Shown: piece after piece, positions 57,756-64,000 of the stretch
Numbering within the stretch: position 1 is the first letter of the stretch
Layout of the letters: each line of letters begins with the position of its first letter
Assembly (NCBI GenBank): GCA_023422635.1
Contig: JAFAGO010000051.1
Location: 1 to 64,000, forward strand
DNA: 64,000 nucleotides
DNA from: Bacteroidota bacterium
GTDB taxonomy: Bacteria > Bacteroidota > Bacteroidia > Flavobacteriales > Weeksellaceae
Direction: 5' to 3'
The notes under the pieces: model-generated
The model's input: only the letters and a program-made list of their open reading frames with translations
The model's database searches: none
What the model was told of the DNA's origin: nothing
Translations under genes and position numbers: made by a program

Positions 57756-57786
57756 ATTTTTTTACTACAATTTAAAATTCAAAAGA

Positions 57787-58152
57787 ATGAAAATTCAGTC
57801 GTTGAGTAAAGCAGAAGAACAAGTAATGCAATATTTATGGAAGATTGAAAAAGGATTTTTGAAAGATCTTTTGGAAGAATTTCCAGAACCAAAACCGCAC
57901 ACCAATACCGTTTCTACAATTTTGAAAGTGTTAAAGGAGAAGGGTTTTGTGGATTATGAAGTTCATGGCAGACAGCATTTTTACTTTCCATTGGTTTCGC
58001 GAGAGCAATACAGTGGGAAATCCATTAAAAGTTTGGTGAAAAACTATTTTTCAGGATCGTATTCAAATGCCGTTTCTTTTCTGGTTGAAGAAAACGAAAT
58101 GAGTGTTGAAGATTTGGAAATGCTACTAAATGAATTAAAAAATAAAGACTGA
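57787..58152 (+). CDS. BlaI/MecI/CopY-family repressor
   Basis: This 121-residue winged-helix repressor has the family motifs LSKAEEQVMQYLWKIEKGFL, PHTNTVSTILKVLKEKGFVD and a C-terminal dimerisation helix pair (FLVEENEMSVEDLEMLL). Its stop overlaps the ATG of the M56 peptidase gene by one base (TGATG). Binding to the dyad over its own promoter would be relieved by M56-triggered proteolysis, as in BlaI/BlaR1. The window beta-lactamase gene lacks such an operator, so control of that gene is not supported. Confidence 0.92.
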   Translation: MKIQSLSKAEEQVMQYLWKIEKGFLKDLLEEFPEPKPHTNTVSTILKVLKEKGFVDYEVHGRQHFYFPLVSREQYSGKSIKSLVKNYFSGSYSNAVSFLVEENEMSVEDLEMLLNELKNKD

Positions 58153-59906
58153 TGGAGCCACTATTATTGTATTTTGGGAAATTGATTTTGACTTCGGGTG
58201 TATTGTTTTTGTACTACCGATTGTTTCTAAAAGATAGAACGTTTCATCACTACAACAGGTTTTATCTGTTGGCAATGGTGGTGGTTTCTTTGCTTTTGCC
58301 TTTACTAAAAGTAAGTTATTTTACACTGGAGGTCAACCGTGATCTGTACTTGCTGCTAACAAAATTAAATACGAATCCCGTTAAAACAAATGCCGATGCT
58401 TTCACTTATACTCAGTTTTTTGCTATTATTTTTGGAGTGGTTTCTCTCTTTTTTCTAGTTCGATTTTTATTGGGAATTATAAAGATTTCGAAATTAAAAA
58501 GGACCTTTCCAAAGGAATATTTTGATGGAATTCATTTTTATCAAACCGATCTCAATAATGCGCCTTTTTCCTATTTTAAAAACCTTTTTTGGAAGAATTC
58601 AATTCAAATTGAATCCGATCTTGGAAAACAAATTTTAAAACACGAAATGGTTCATATGGAACAAAACCATACGTTTGATAAAATATTGATGGAAGTGGTG
58701 AAATCCGTTTTTTGGTTTAATCCATTTTTTTATCTCGTTCAGAAAGAAATTCATCTTATACACGAATATTTGGCTGATAATAAAGCCCTAAAACATACGG
58801 ACACAAAGGCATTTGCGCAGATGCTTTTGGCAAGTCGTTTTTCCGGAAAAATGATTCCTGCCACCAGTCCGTTTCTTAGTTCTAACCTTAAAAAAAGACT
58901 TAAAATGTTACAAAAACCCAAAACGCAATACAGTTATGCGCGCAGAATTTTTGCTTTACCGCTCTTATTTTCACTCGCTTTTGTTTATTTGATTAATGCC
59001 AAAAATAAAGAGATTAGAGCAACAAATCTTGAAATTAAACAAGTAAAAGAAACACTTAAAGAACAATCATTTGTTGCAGCCAGTGTTACTGATACTATTC
59101 CTAAAAGTGAAGCACAAGAAAAAGTGCGGATCGATAACCATTTTAAAGAAGCCAACGCGGAAATTGCAAAGCTTGGAGAATCGATTCAACAACAATCAAA
59201 AGAATTAAAAACTTTAGCGCCAGAATCTGAGGAGTATTCACAGAAAGTTGACGCGATTACAGCGCTCTCAAACAGAATTAACGGAATTACAAGTTCTGAA
59301 GAATACCAAAAAAATATTGATAAATCGAAGCAATCACCGTTCGTTGTTTTTGTTGAAAAAGATATGGTTTCGCCAAAAAAACAAGATGCTCGCGCTTCAA
59401 TCAAAAATAACGGAAATAGTATAAAAGTTCATTATGGTGAAGATGGAACATTTATCTACCAAAATAATCCTGAACTTTTTATCGATAATGAAGTGGCACA
59501 ATCAAACAATACTTCGGTAAGAAATAAAACAAAAGAAAAACTTTCGAAAGAACGTAGAAAATTAGCCGAAAAGCAACGAGAACTTTCGCAAAATCAAAAA
59601 GAATTGGCAAGGCAACAAGCTGAATTGGCGGCAAAAGCAGTTGATGCAAGTAATTCAACCAGAAAAAGATCAAATGTAGTGATTATGAATAAACCTGTTT
59701 CAGGAGCGTATTCGAACAATATTGTATACCTTAATTCAAACGATTTGTCTACGAGTAAAGTTCCGCAAGATATTCATTATTTTATCGATGGTAAAGAAGC
59801 TTCCGAATCCGATATGAAAGCATTAGATCAAAATAATATTGCAGCGATTCATGTGTTTAAAAATGATCATTCTGCAGGTGAAATTCGCATCACGACTAAA
59901 AAATAA
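58152..59906 (+). CDS. M56-family (BlaR1-like) membrane metallopeptidase
   Basis: This 584-residue protein has four N-terminal membrane helices (about 5-110 and 260-290). The cytoplasmic metallopeptidase motif is HEMVHMEQNH (HExxH) with a distal Glu/Asp region in IHEYLADNKAL. After the last membrane segment (IFALPLLFSLAFVYLINAK) a long periplasmic part follows. It includes a Lys/Glu/Gln-rich coiled coil (about 455-500, KERRKLAEKQRELSQNQKEL) and a C-terminal DIHYFIDGKEAS domain. There is no penicillin-binding sensor domain, so the signal is something other than a beta-lactam. It is coupled to the repressor gene. Confidence 0.9.
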   Translation: MEPLLLYFGKLILTSGVLFLYYRLFLKDRTFHHYNRFYLLAMVVVSLLLPLLKVSYFTLEVNRDLYLLLTKLNTNPVKTNADAFTYTQFFAIIFGVVSLFFLVRFLLGIIKISKLKRTFPKEYFDGIHFYQTDLNNAPFSYFKNLFWKNSIQIESDLGKQILKHEMVHMEQNHTFDKILMEVVKSVFWFNPFFYLVQKEIHLIHEYLADNKALKHTDTKAFAQMLLASRFSGKMIPATSPFLSSNLKKRLKMLQKPKTQYSYARRIFALPLLFSLAFVYLINAKNKEIRATNLEIKQVKETLKEQSFVAASVTDTIPKSEAQEKVRIDNHFKEANAEIAKLGESIQQQSKELKTLAPESEEYSQKVDAITALSNRINGITSSEEYQKNIDKSKQSPFVVFVEKDMVSPKKQDARASIKNNGNSIKVHYGEDGTFIYQNNPELFIDNEVAQSNNTSVRNKTKEKLSKERRKLAEKQRELSQNQKELARQQAELAAKAVDASNSTRKRSNVVIMNKPVSGAYSNNIVYLNSNDLSTSKVPQDIHYFIDGKEASESDMKALDQNNIAAIHVFKNDHSAGEIRITTKK

Positions 59907-59951
59907 ACGCTTCTAAAAAACCGCACTTTATTGATCATTAAAAACGATACT

Positions 59952-60785
59952 ATGAAACAATTAGCACTTCTTTTTACCCTTTTTTCGATTTCTGTTTTTG
60001 GGCAAATGCAACGCTTTATTTACGATTACGCATTTGCGCTTGACCCCGACAGCACGTCAACATTCCAACATGAACAAATGATGTTAGATGTTACCAAAAA
60101 TGCTTCAAAATTTTACAGTTATACCGTGTATCATTCGGATTCTTTAATGCGTGTTGATCTCGAAAATCAGCTTCGTGCAACGGGATCTATTAATGTTCGC
60201 TCGGATATGAGGAAGGGTAAAGTACGCTACAGTGTGTTAAAAACATATCCCGATTATCAAGTCGATTTTCTTAACCGAATTTTCGCCGATTCTTATTCGG
60301 TTCGTGAAGATCGCAAACTCAATTGGAGAATTCTTCCCGATAAAGAAAAAATTGGGGAATGGGAAGGTCAAAAAGCCGAAACCGATTTCGCAGGAAGAAA
60401 ATGGACAGCATGGTTTGCACAAGAAATTCCGATTCAAGATGGTCCGTATAAATTTTACGGATTGCCAGGACTGATTGTGAAATTAGAAGATCAAACGAAA
60501 ACCCATAATTTTGAGTTAAAAGGGATTCAAAATATTCAAAATAAAACATTTGAAGATGATGTTTTTAAAACAGGTAAAAGAGTCGCCATTACCCGTAAAC
60601 AATATGAAAAGATTCGTAAAGAATATGAAGCGGATCCCACAAAAGGAATGCGACAATTGAGTATGAGTGGAGTAGTCATGAAAATGGAAGGAAATGATGC
60701 AGACACACAAAAAATGATGAAAGAACGTGAACAGCGACTGAAGGCAACGCTAAAAAAGGAAAGCAATACAATTGAGCTTGAATAA
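59952..60785 (+). CDS. GLPGLI family protein
   Basis: This 277-residue exported protein has a signal peptide (MKQLALLFTLFSISVFGQ). The GLPGLI domain has DWRIL-type strands (here KLNWRILPDKEKIGEW), GRKWTAWFAQEIPIQDGP and FYGLPGLIVKLED. A charged C-terminal tail follows. It is third in the BlaI-M56 operon, 45 bp after the peptidase gene, so it is probably part of the signal-response unit. Unlike the island GLPGLI it has no barrel partner beside it. Confidence 0.9.
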   Translation: MKQLALLFTLFSISVFGQMQRFIYDYAFALDPDSTSTFQHEQMMLDVTKNASKFYSYTVYHSDSLMRVDLENQLRATGSINVRSDMRKGKVRYSVLKTYPDYQVDFLNRIFADSYSVREDRKLNWRILPDKEKIGEWEGQKAETDFAGRKWTAWFAQEIPIQDGPYKFYGLPGLIVKLEDQTKTHNFELKGIQNIQNKTFEDDVFKTGKRVAITRKQYEKIRKEYEADPTKGMRQLSMSGVVMKMEGNDADTQKMMKEREQRLKATLKKESNTIELE

Positions 60786-60818
60786 TTATTTGATTGAAAA
60801 AAAACAATTCTTACGAAT

Positions 60819-60850
60819 AAAAACGCTTCTTCTTAAAGAAGCGTTTTTTT
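60819..60850 (+). terminator. Rho-independent terminator
   Basis: AAAACGCTTCTT and AAGAAGCGTTTT pair around a 4-nt loop, then T residues. TATCTTTA immediately after (60852-60859) may be the -7 element for the next gene, whose ATG is at 60864. Confidence 0.88.
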
Positions 60851-60863
60851 GTATCTTTAAAGC

Positions 60864-61568
60864 ATGGAAAATAGAATTGTATATATCACCGGTGGAACCA
60901 AAGGAATTGGTTTTGGAGTTGCTGAAGTGTTGTTGAAAAACGGATTTTCAGTAGCTATTAGTGGAAGAAAAAAGGAAGATGTAGATAAAGCTGCTGCTGC
61001 CTTAGGAAATCCTGAAAAAGTATTGGGACTTCAATCAGATGTTCGAAATTTAGAAGATGAACAAGCTGCTGTGAAAGCAATTGTAGCAAAGTTTGGAAAA
61101 CTAGATGCCGTAATTGCAAATGCAGGTTTAGGCGTGTTTAAACCTATCGATGAACTTTCTACAAAAGAATGGAATTCAATGATTGAAACCAATCTTACAG
61201 GTTGCTTCTATACTTTAAAAGCAGCAGTTGAGGAACTCAAAAAATCAAAGGGGTACTACATTACAATTTCAAGTTTGGCAGGAACCAATTTCTTTGAAAA
61301 AGGAGCGGGATACAATGCTTCAAAATTTGGTGTTGTTGGTTTTACGCAAGCCGCGATGATCGATTTACGCAAATACGATATTAAAGTATCTACCATAATG
61401 CCAGGTTCTGTGGCGACGTATTTTAACGATAATCAACCATCAGAAAAAGACAATTGGAAAATCCAGCCAGAAGATATGGGGAATTTAGTACTGGATATGG
61501 TGAACATGAATCCTCGCGTATTGCCCAGTAAAATTGAGTTTCGAGCAACAAGACCAGATCAAAAATAG
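60864..61568 (+). CDS. short-chain dehydrogenase/reductase
   Basis: This 234-residue classical SDR has the cofactor motif TGGTKGIGFGVAEVLL and NAGLGVF. The catalytic Ser lies in ISSLAGTNFF and the Tyr/Lys pair in GAGYNASKFGVVGF. The substrate is unknown. If the -7 element at 60852-60859 is used, the message would be nearly leaderless. Confidence 0.92.
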   Translation: MENRIVYITGGTKGIGFGVAEVLLKNGFSVAISGRKKEDVDKAAAALGNPEKVLGLQSDVRNLEDEQAAVKAIVAKFGKLDAVIANAGLGVFKPIDELSTKEWNSMIETNLTGCFYTLKAAVEELKKSKGYYITISSLAGTNFFEKGAGYNASKFGVVGFTQAAMIDLRKYDIKVSTIMPGSVATYFNDNQPSEKDNWKIQPEDMGNLVLDMVNMNPRVLPSKIEFRATRPDQK

Positions 61569-61677
61569 TTTTGTATATTCCAATGCAGAAAATAATAATT
61601 TTTTAAAATCTATTATGCATGCATAGTATTATTATCTATATCTTTACGACGAAACATTATTAATTATATCCTCTAAA

Positions 61678-62424
61678 ATGAAAATATTAGTTTGTATCAG
61701 TAGCGTTCCGGACACTACTTCAAAAATCAACTTCACCGCAGATCATGCTGCGTTCGATAAAACAGGAATTCAGTGGGTAATCAATCCGTTGGATGAATTT
61801 GCACTTACAAAAGCCATCCAGTTACAGGCATCAAAAGGAGCAACCGTAACGGTTCTTAACGTTGGCAGCGCCGAAACTGAACCCGTTGTAAGAAAAGCTC
61901 TTGCAATTGGTGCAAATGATGCCATTCGAGTAAATGTTGAACCTAAAGATTCTTACTCAACCGCGAAAGAAATTGCAGCAGTTGCGCAAAACGGTGCATA
62001 CGATCTTTTACTTTTCGGTAAGGAATCTCTTGATTATAATGGTGGCGCCGTTCCTGGTATGGTCGCTCAGTTGCTTAATCTTCCATTTTTAAATGGATGT
62101 GTAGGATTAACGGTTGAAGATAATGAAGCAAACGCAATCCGCGAAATTGATGGAGGTAAAGAAACAGTAGCTGTTGCACTTCCTTTAGTGGTGGCTGGAC
62201 AAAAAGGCCTTGTAGATGAAAAGGAATTAATTATTCCCAATATGCGTGGAATTATGACTGCCCGTACGAAACAACTTCAGGTGCTTGAACCAAGTAATAC
62301 AGAAGTAAAAGTAGAAGCTGTTTCTTTTGATAGTGTTCCTCCAAGAGCTGCAGTACAACTTGTTTCTCCAGATAATCTAGATGAACTGGTTCGTCTTCTT
62401 CATGAAGAAGCTAAAGTAATTTAA
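61678..62424 (+). CDS. etfB: electron transfer flavoprotein beta subunit
   Basis: EtfB with EtfA carries electrons from acyl-CoA dehydrogenases to the membrane quinone pool. The 248-residue protein has MKILVCISSVPDTTSKI, VINPLDEFALTKAI, GKESLDYNGGAVPGMVAQLL and the AMP-binding loop. It lies 32 bp before etfA. TATCTTTA near 61638 is a weak -7 candidate. Confidence 0.95.
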   Translation: MKILVCISSVPDTTSKINFTADHAAFDKTGIQWVINPLDEFALTKAIQLQASKGATVTVLNVGSAETEPVVRKALAIGANDAIRVNVEPKDSYSTAKEIAAVAQNGAYDLLLFGKESLDYNGGAVPGMVAQLLNLPFLNGCVGLTVEDNEANAIREIDGGKETVAVALPLVVAGQKGLVDEKELIIPNMRGIMTARTKQLQVLEPSNTEVKVEAVSFDSVPPRAAVQLVSPDNLDELVRLLHEEAKVI

Positions 62425-62456
62425 TCTACATTCAAAAACCCTTTAAACAATTTAAA

Positions 62457-63404
62457 ATGGCAGTATTCGTATACGCAGAAAATATAAATGGTGTTTATAA
62501 AAAAGCCGCTTTTGAAGCAGTTTCATATGCAAAAGCAATTGCAGACCAAGCAGGCGATACCGTAACCGCAGTCAGCATTAATCCAACAGACGCTTCCGAT
62601 CTTTTATACAAATATGGAGCATCTAACGTTATTAAAATAGAAGATGAAGGATTAAAAACCTTCAGCCCGAAAGCATACGCACAAGCGCTAAATGAAGTTG
62701 TGAATGGAACTATTATTGTTTTTCCGCAAAGCGCAGATGCATCAGCAGTTGCGCCCATGCTTTCTATTACTAAAAATTACGCACTCATTACCAATGTGTT
62801 AGCAACGCCAGAAAGTGTTTCGCCATTTCAGGTGAAAAGAAGAGCGTTTTCTGGTAAAGGATTCATGCATGCAAAATCAGATGCTTCTGGAGTGGTTGTT
62901 ACCGTTTCACCGAATGCGTTTGGTGTAAAAGAAAATCTTGTTGCAGGTTCTGAAGAAATAAAAGCACTTTCAGTGGCGAACACGGATGTAAAAGTGGTTT
63001 CTCATGAACAATCTTCTGGTAAGTTAGATTTGAAAGAAGCGGAAATCGTGGTTTCAGCAGGTCGAGGATTAAAAGGTCCTGAAAATTGGGGCATGATTGA
63101 AGAGCTTGCCAATGTGCTCGGCGCAGCAACAGCATGTTCAAAACCAGTTTCTGATATTGGTTGGAGACCACATACTGAACATGTGGGGCAAACCGGAAAA
63201 GCGATTGCTCCAAACTTATATATCGCGGTGGGGATTTCTGGTGCGATTCAACATTTGGCAGGAGTGAATGGTTCCAAAACAATTGTTGTGGTAAATAGCG
63301 ATCCTGAAGCACCATTCTTTAAATCAGCCGATTATGGAGTTGTGGGAGATGCTTTTCAAATTATTCCTGCATTAACAGAAAAAATTAAAGCTCTAAAAGG
63401 ATAA
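62457..63404 (+). CDS. etfA: electron transfer flavoprotein alpha subunit
   Basis: EtfA binds the redox-active FAD. The 315-residue protein has an N-terminal domain (about 1-180) and the FAD signature in the C-terminal half: VSAGRGLKGPENWGMIEELA, ACSKPVSDIGWRPHTEHVGQ, YIAVGISGAIQHLAGVNGSK and NSDPEAPFFKSADYGVVGD. It is co-transcribed with etfB and ends before a strong terminator. Confidence 0.96.
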   Translation: MAVFVYAENINGVYKKAAFEAVSYAKAIADQAGDTVTAVSINPTDASDLLYKYGASNVIKIEDEGLKTFSPKAYAQALNEVVNGTIIVFPQSADASAVAPMLSITKNYALITNVLATPESVSPFQVKRRAFSGKGFMHAKSDASGVVVTVSPNAFGVKENLVAGSEEIKALSVANTDVKVVSHEQSSGKLDLKEAEIVVSAGRGLKGPENWGMIEELANVLGAATACSKPVSDIGWRPHTEHVGQTGKAIAPNLYIAVGISGAIQHLAGVNGSKTIVVVNSDPEAPFFKSADYGVVGDAFQIIPALTEKIKALKG

Positions 63405-63426
63405 TCCTCTCATTTTTAGGAGATGT

Positions 63427-63462
63427 AAAACTCCCGAATTTCTTTGGAATTCGGGAGTTTTT
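63427..63462 (+). terminator. etf operon terminator
   Basis: AAAACTCCCGAATT and AATTCGGGAGTTTT form a 14-bp stem around a 7-nt loop with a T run. Confidence 0.9.
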
Positions 63463-63544
63463 GTGGATAAATTATTCATTGTCAGCTGCGAAGAAATCTT
63501 GTTGATTTCAATGAATTTTACGGGGAATAATTTTATATTTGTGT

Positions 63545-64000
63545 ATGGATTATAAAAAACTTGTTATACGTGGAATTTCTTACAGTCAAACGCAATCAGG
63601 AGCATATGCGTTACTTTTGGAACACGAAGAAACCAATATAAAACTCCCCGTTGTTATCGGAAATTTCGAGGCACAGTCCATTTCATTAGGATTAGAAAAA
63701 GACATCCAGCCGCCTCGTCCACTTACGCACGATTTGTTTTCAAAATTCGTAACGTCAACACATTTCAATTTGGAATCGGTAATTATTTATCAAATTGTTG
63801 ATGGTGTGTTTTTCTCAAATCTTATTTTTAAAAATAAAAATACAGAAGAAGAGTTGATTTTAGATGCTCGAACTTCGGATGCTGTAGCTATGGCAGTGCG
63901 TTTCGATGCTCCAATTTTCACAACGGAGCAAGTATTAAACGAAGCAGGAATTCTTTTAGAGCTTGAAGATAATATTGTGAAAGAAACGAATGAACAAGCA
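63545..64000 (+). CDS. bifunctional nuclease (BFN/DUF151) domain protein, 5' part
   Basis: The first 152 residues are present; the gene runs past the window end. ATG 63545 begins MDYKKLVIRGISYSQTQSGA, followed by the BFN/DUF151 fold with LPVVIGNFEAQSISLGLE and LDARTSDAVAMAVRFDAPI. Members are described as nucleases in plants and in Mycobacterium; in Bacteroidota the role is untested and the protein is often about 200 residues with a UvrB/UvrC-like C-terminal motif, which would lie outside this window. Confidence 0.88.
   Translation, partial: MDYKKLVIRGISYSQTQSGAYALLLEHEETNIKLPVVIGNFEAQSISLGLEKDIQPPRPLTHDLFSKFVTSTHFNLESVIIYQIVDGVFFSNLIFKNKNTEEELILDARTSDAVAMAVRFDAPIFTTEQVLNEAGILLELEDNIVKETNEQA

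Overview
The window is AT-rich DNA from a member of the Bacteroidota, most likely Flavobacteriia and the Weeksellaceae (Chryseobacterium/Kaistella-like). This is inferred from gene content. There are TAnnTTTG -7 promoter elements, a protein with a type IX secretion C-terminal tail, two GLPGLI-family proteins, a long urocanate hydratase, monomeric isocitrate dehydrogenase and a Bacteroidota-type curli operon. Most of the sequence is ordinary chromosome, with a mobile-element edge at the left and one accessory island in the middle.

Layout. 1-2.0 kb: right end of an integrative element, with a tyrosine recombinase against the 3' end of tRNA-Arg(CCT), a short mobile-element protein and two tiny promoter/terminator units that may be small RNAs. 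2.1-11.8 kb: alpha/beta hydrolase and uvrA, a candidate 16-codon gene with its own terminator, dnaN, a CNNM/CBS transporter, pheT and a META-domain lipoprotein. 11.8-23.4 kb: a small acidic protein, a membrane protein, 3-hydroxyacyl-CoA dehydrogenase, a class A beta-lactamase, a GH5 glycosidase, a Gfo/Idh oxidoreductase, pcm, a D-2-hydroxyacid dehydrogenase, a hotdog thioesterase behind a cobalamin riboswitch, and hutU. 23.4-30.2 kb: a complete curli system with a CsgD-like regulator facing csgB-csgE-csgF-csgG-lipoprotein and a separately promoted csgA. A 14-bp dyad of the form GGGTKnnTTnACCy stands upstream of the regulator, csgB and csgA. 30.3-35.4 kb: S41 peptidase, ECF sigma factor with a membrane partner, and icd.

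35.5-41.5 kb is a very AT-rich accessory island: an RHH/PIN toxin-antitoxin pair, then on the minus strand a truncated DUF6934-like gene, a Crp/Fnr regulator, a small exported protein, a GLPGLI protein and an outer-membrane beta-barrel protein. A perfect 48-bp palindrome lies between the regulator and the small exported protein. The block from the barrel gene to the truncated gene is bracketed by two copies of the gapN 3' end: the intact gene at 41.55 kb and an in-frame internally deleted remnant at 36.55 kb.

41.5-64 kb: gapN-like dehydrogenase, dps, tpx, DUF763, two SRPBCC proteins, an MFS transporter, a copper-type P-ATPase with four heavy-metal-binding repeats and an HMA-AraC fusion regulator, a second hotdog thioesterase, a T9SS cargo beta-helix protein, a lysine-tailed BlaI-like regulator, a PAP2-like protein, prmC, yaaA, tsaC, initiator tRNA, a BlaI/M56 peptidase/GLPGLI operon with a clear promoter-operator, an SDR, etfB-etfA and a bifunctional-nuclease-domain gene cut by the window end.

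The most distinctive material is the curli locus (a CsgE with an extra N-terminal domain that looks CsgH-like, a CsgG carrying an extra C-terminal beta-barrel, 24 exactly in-register 11-residue curlin units and the shared dyad) and the gapN-bracketed island with its regulator-associated palindrome.
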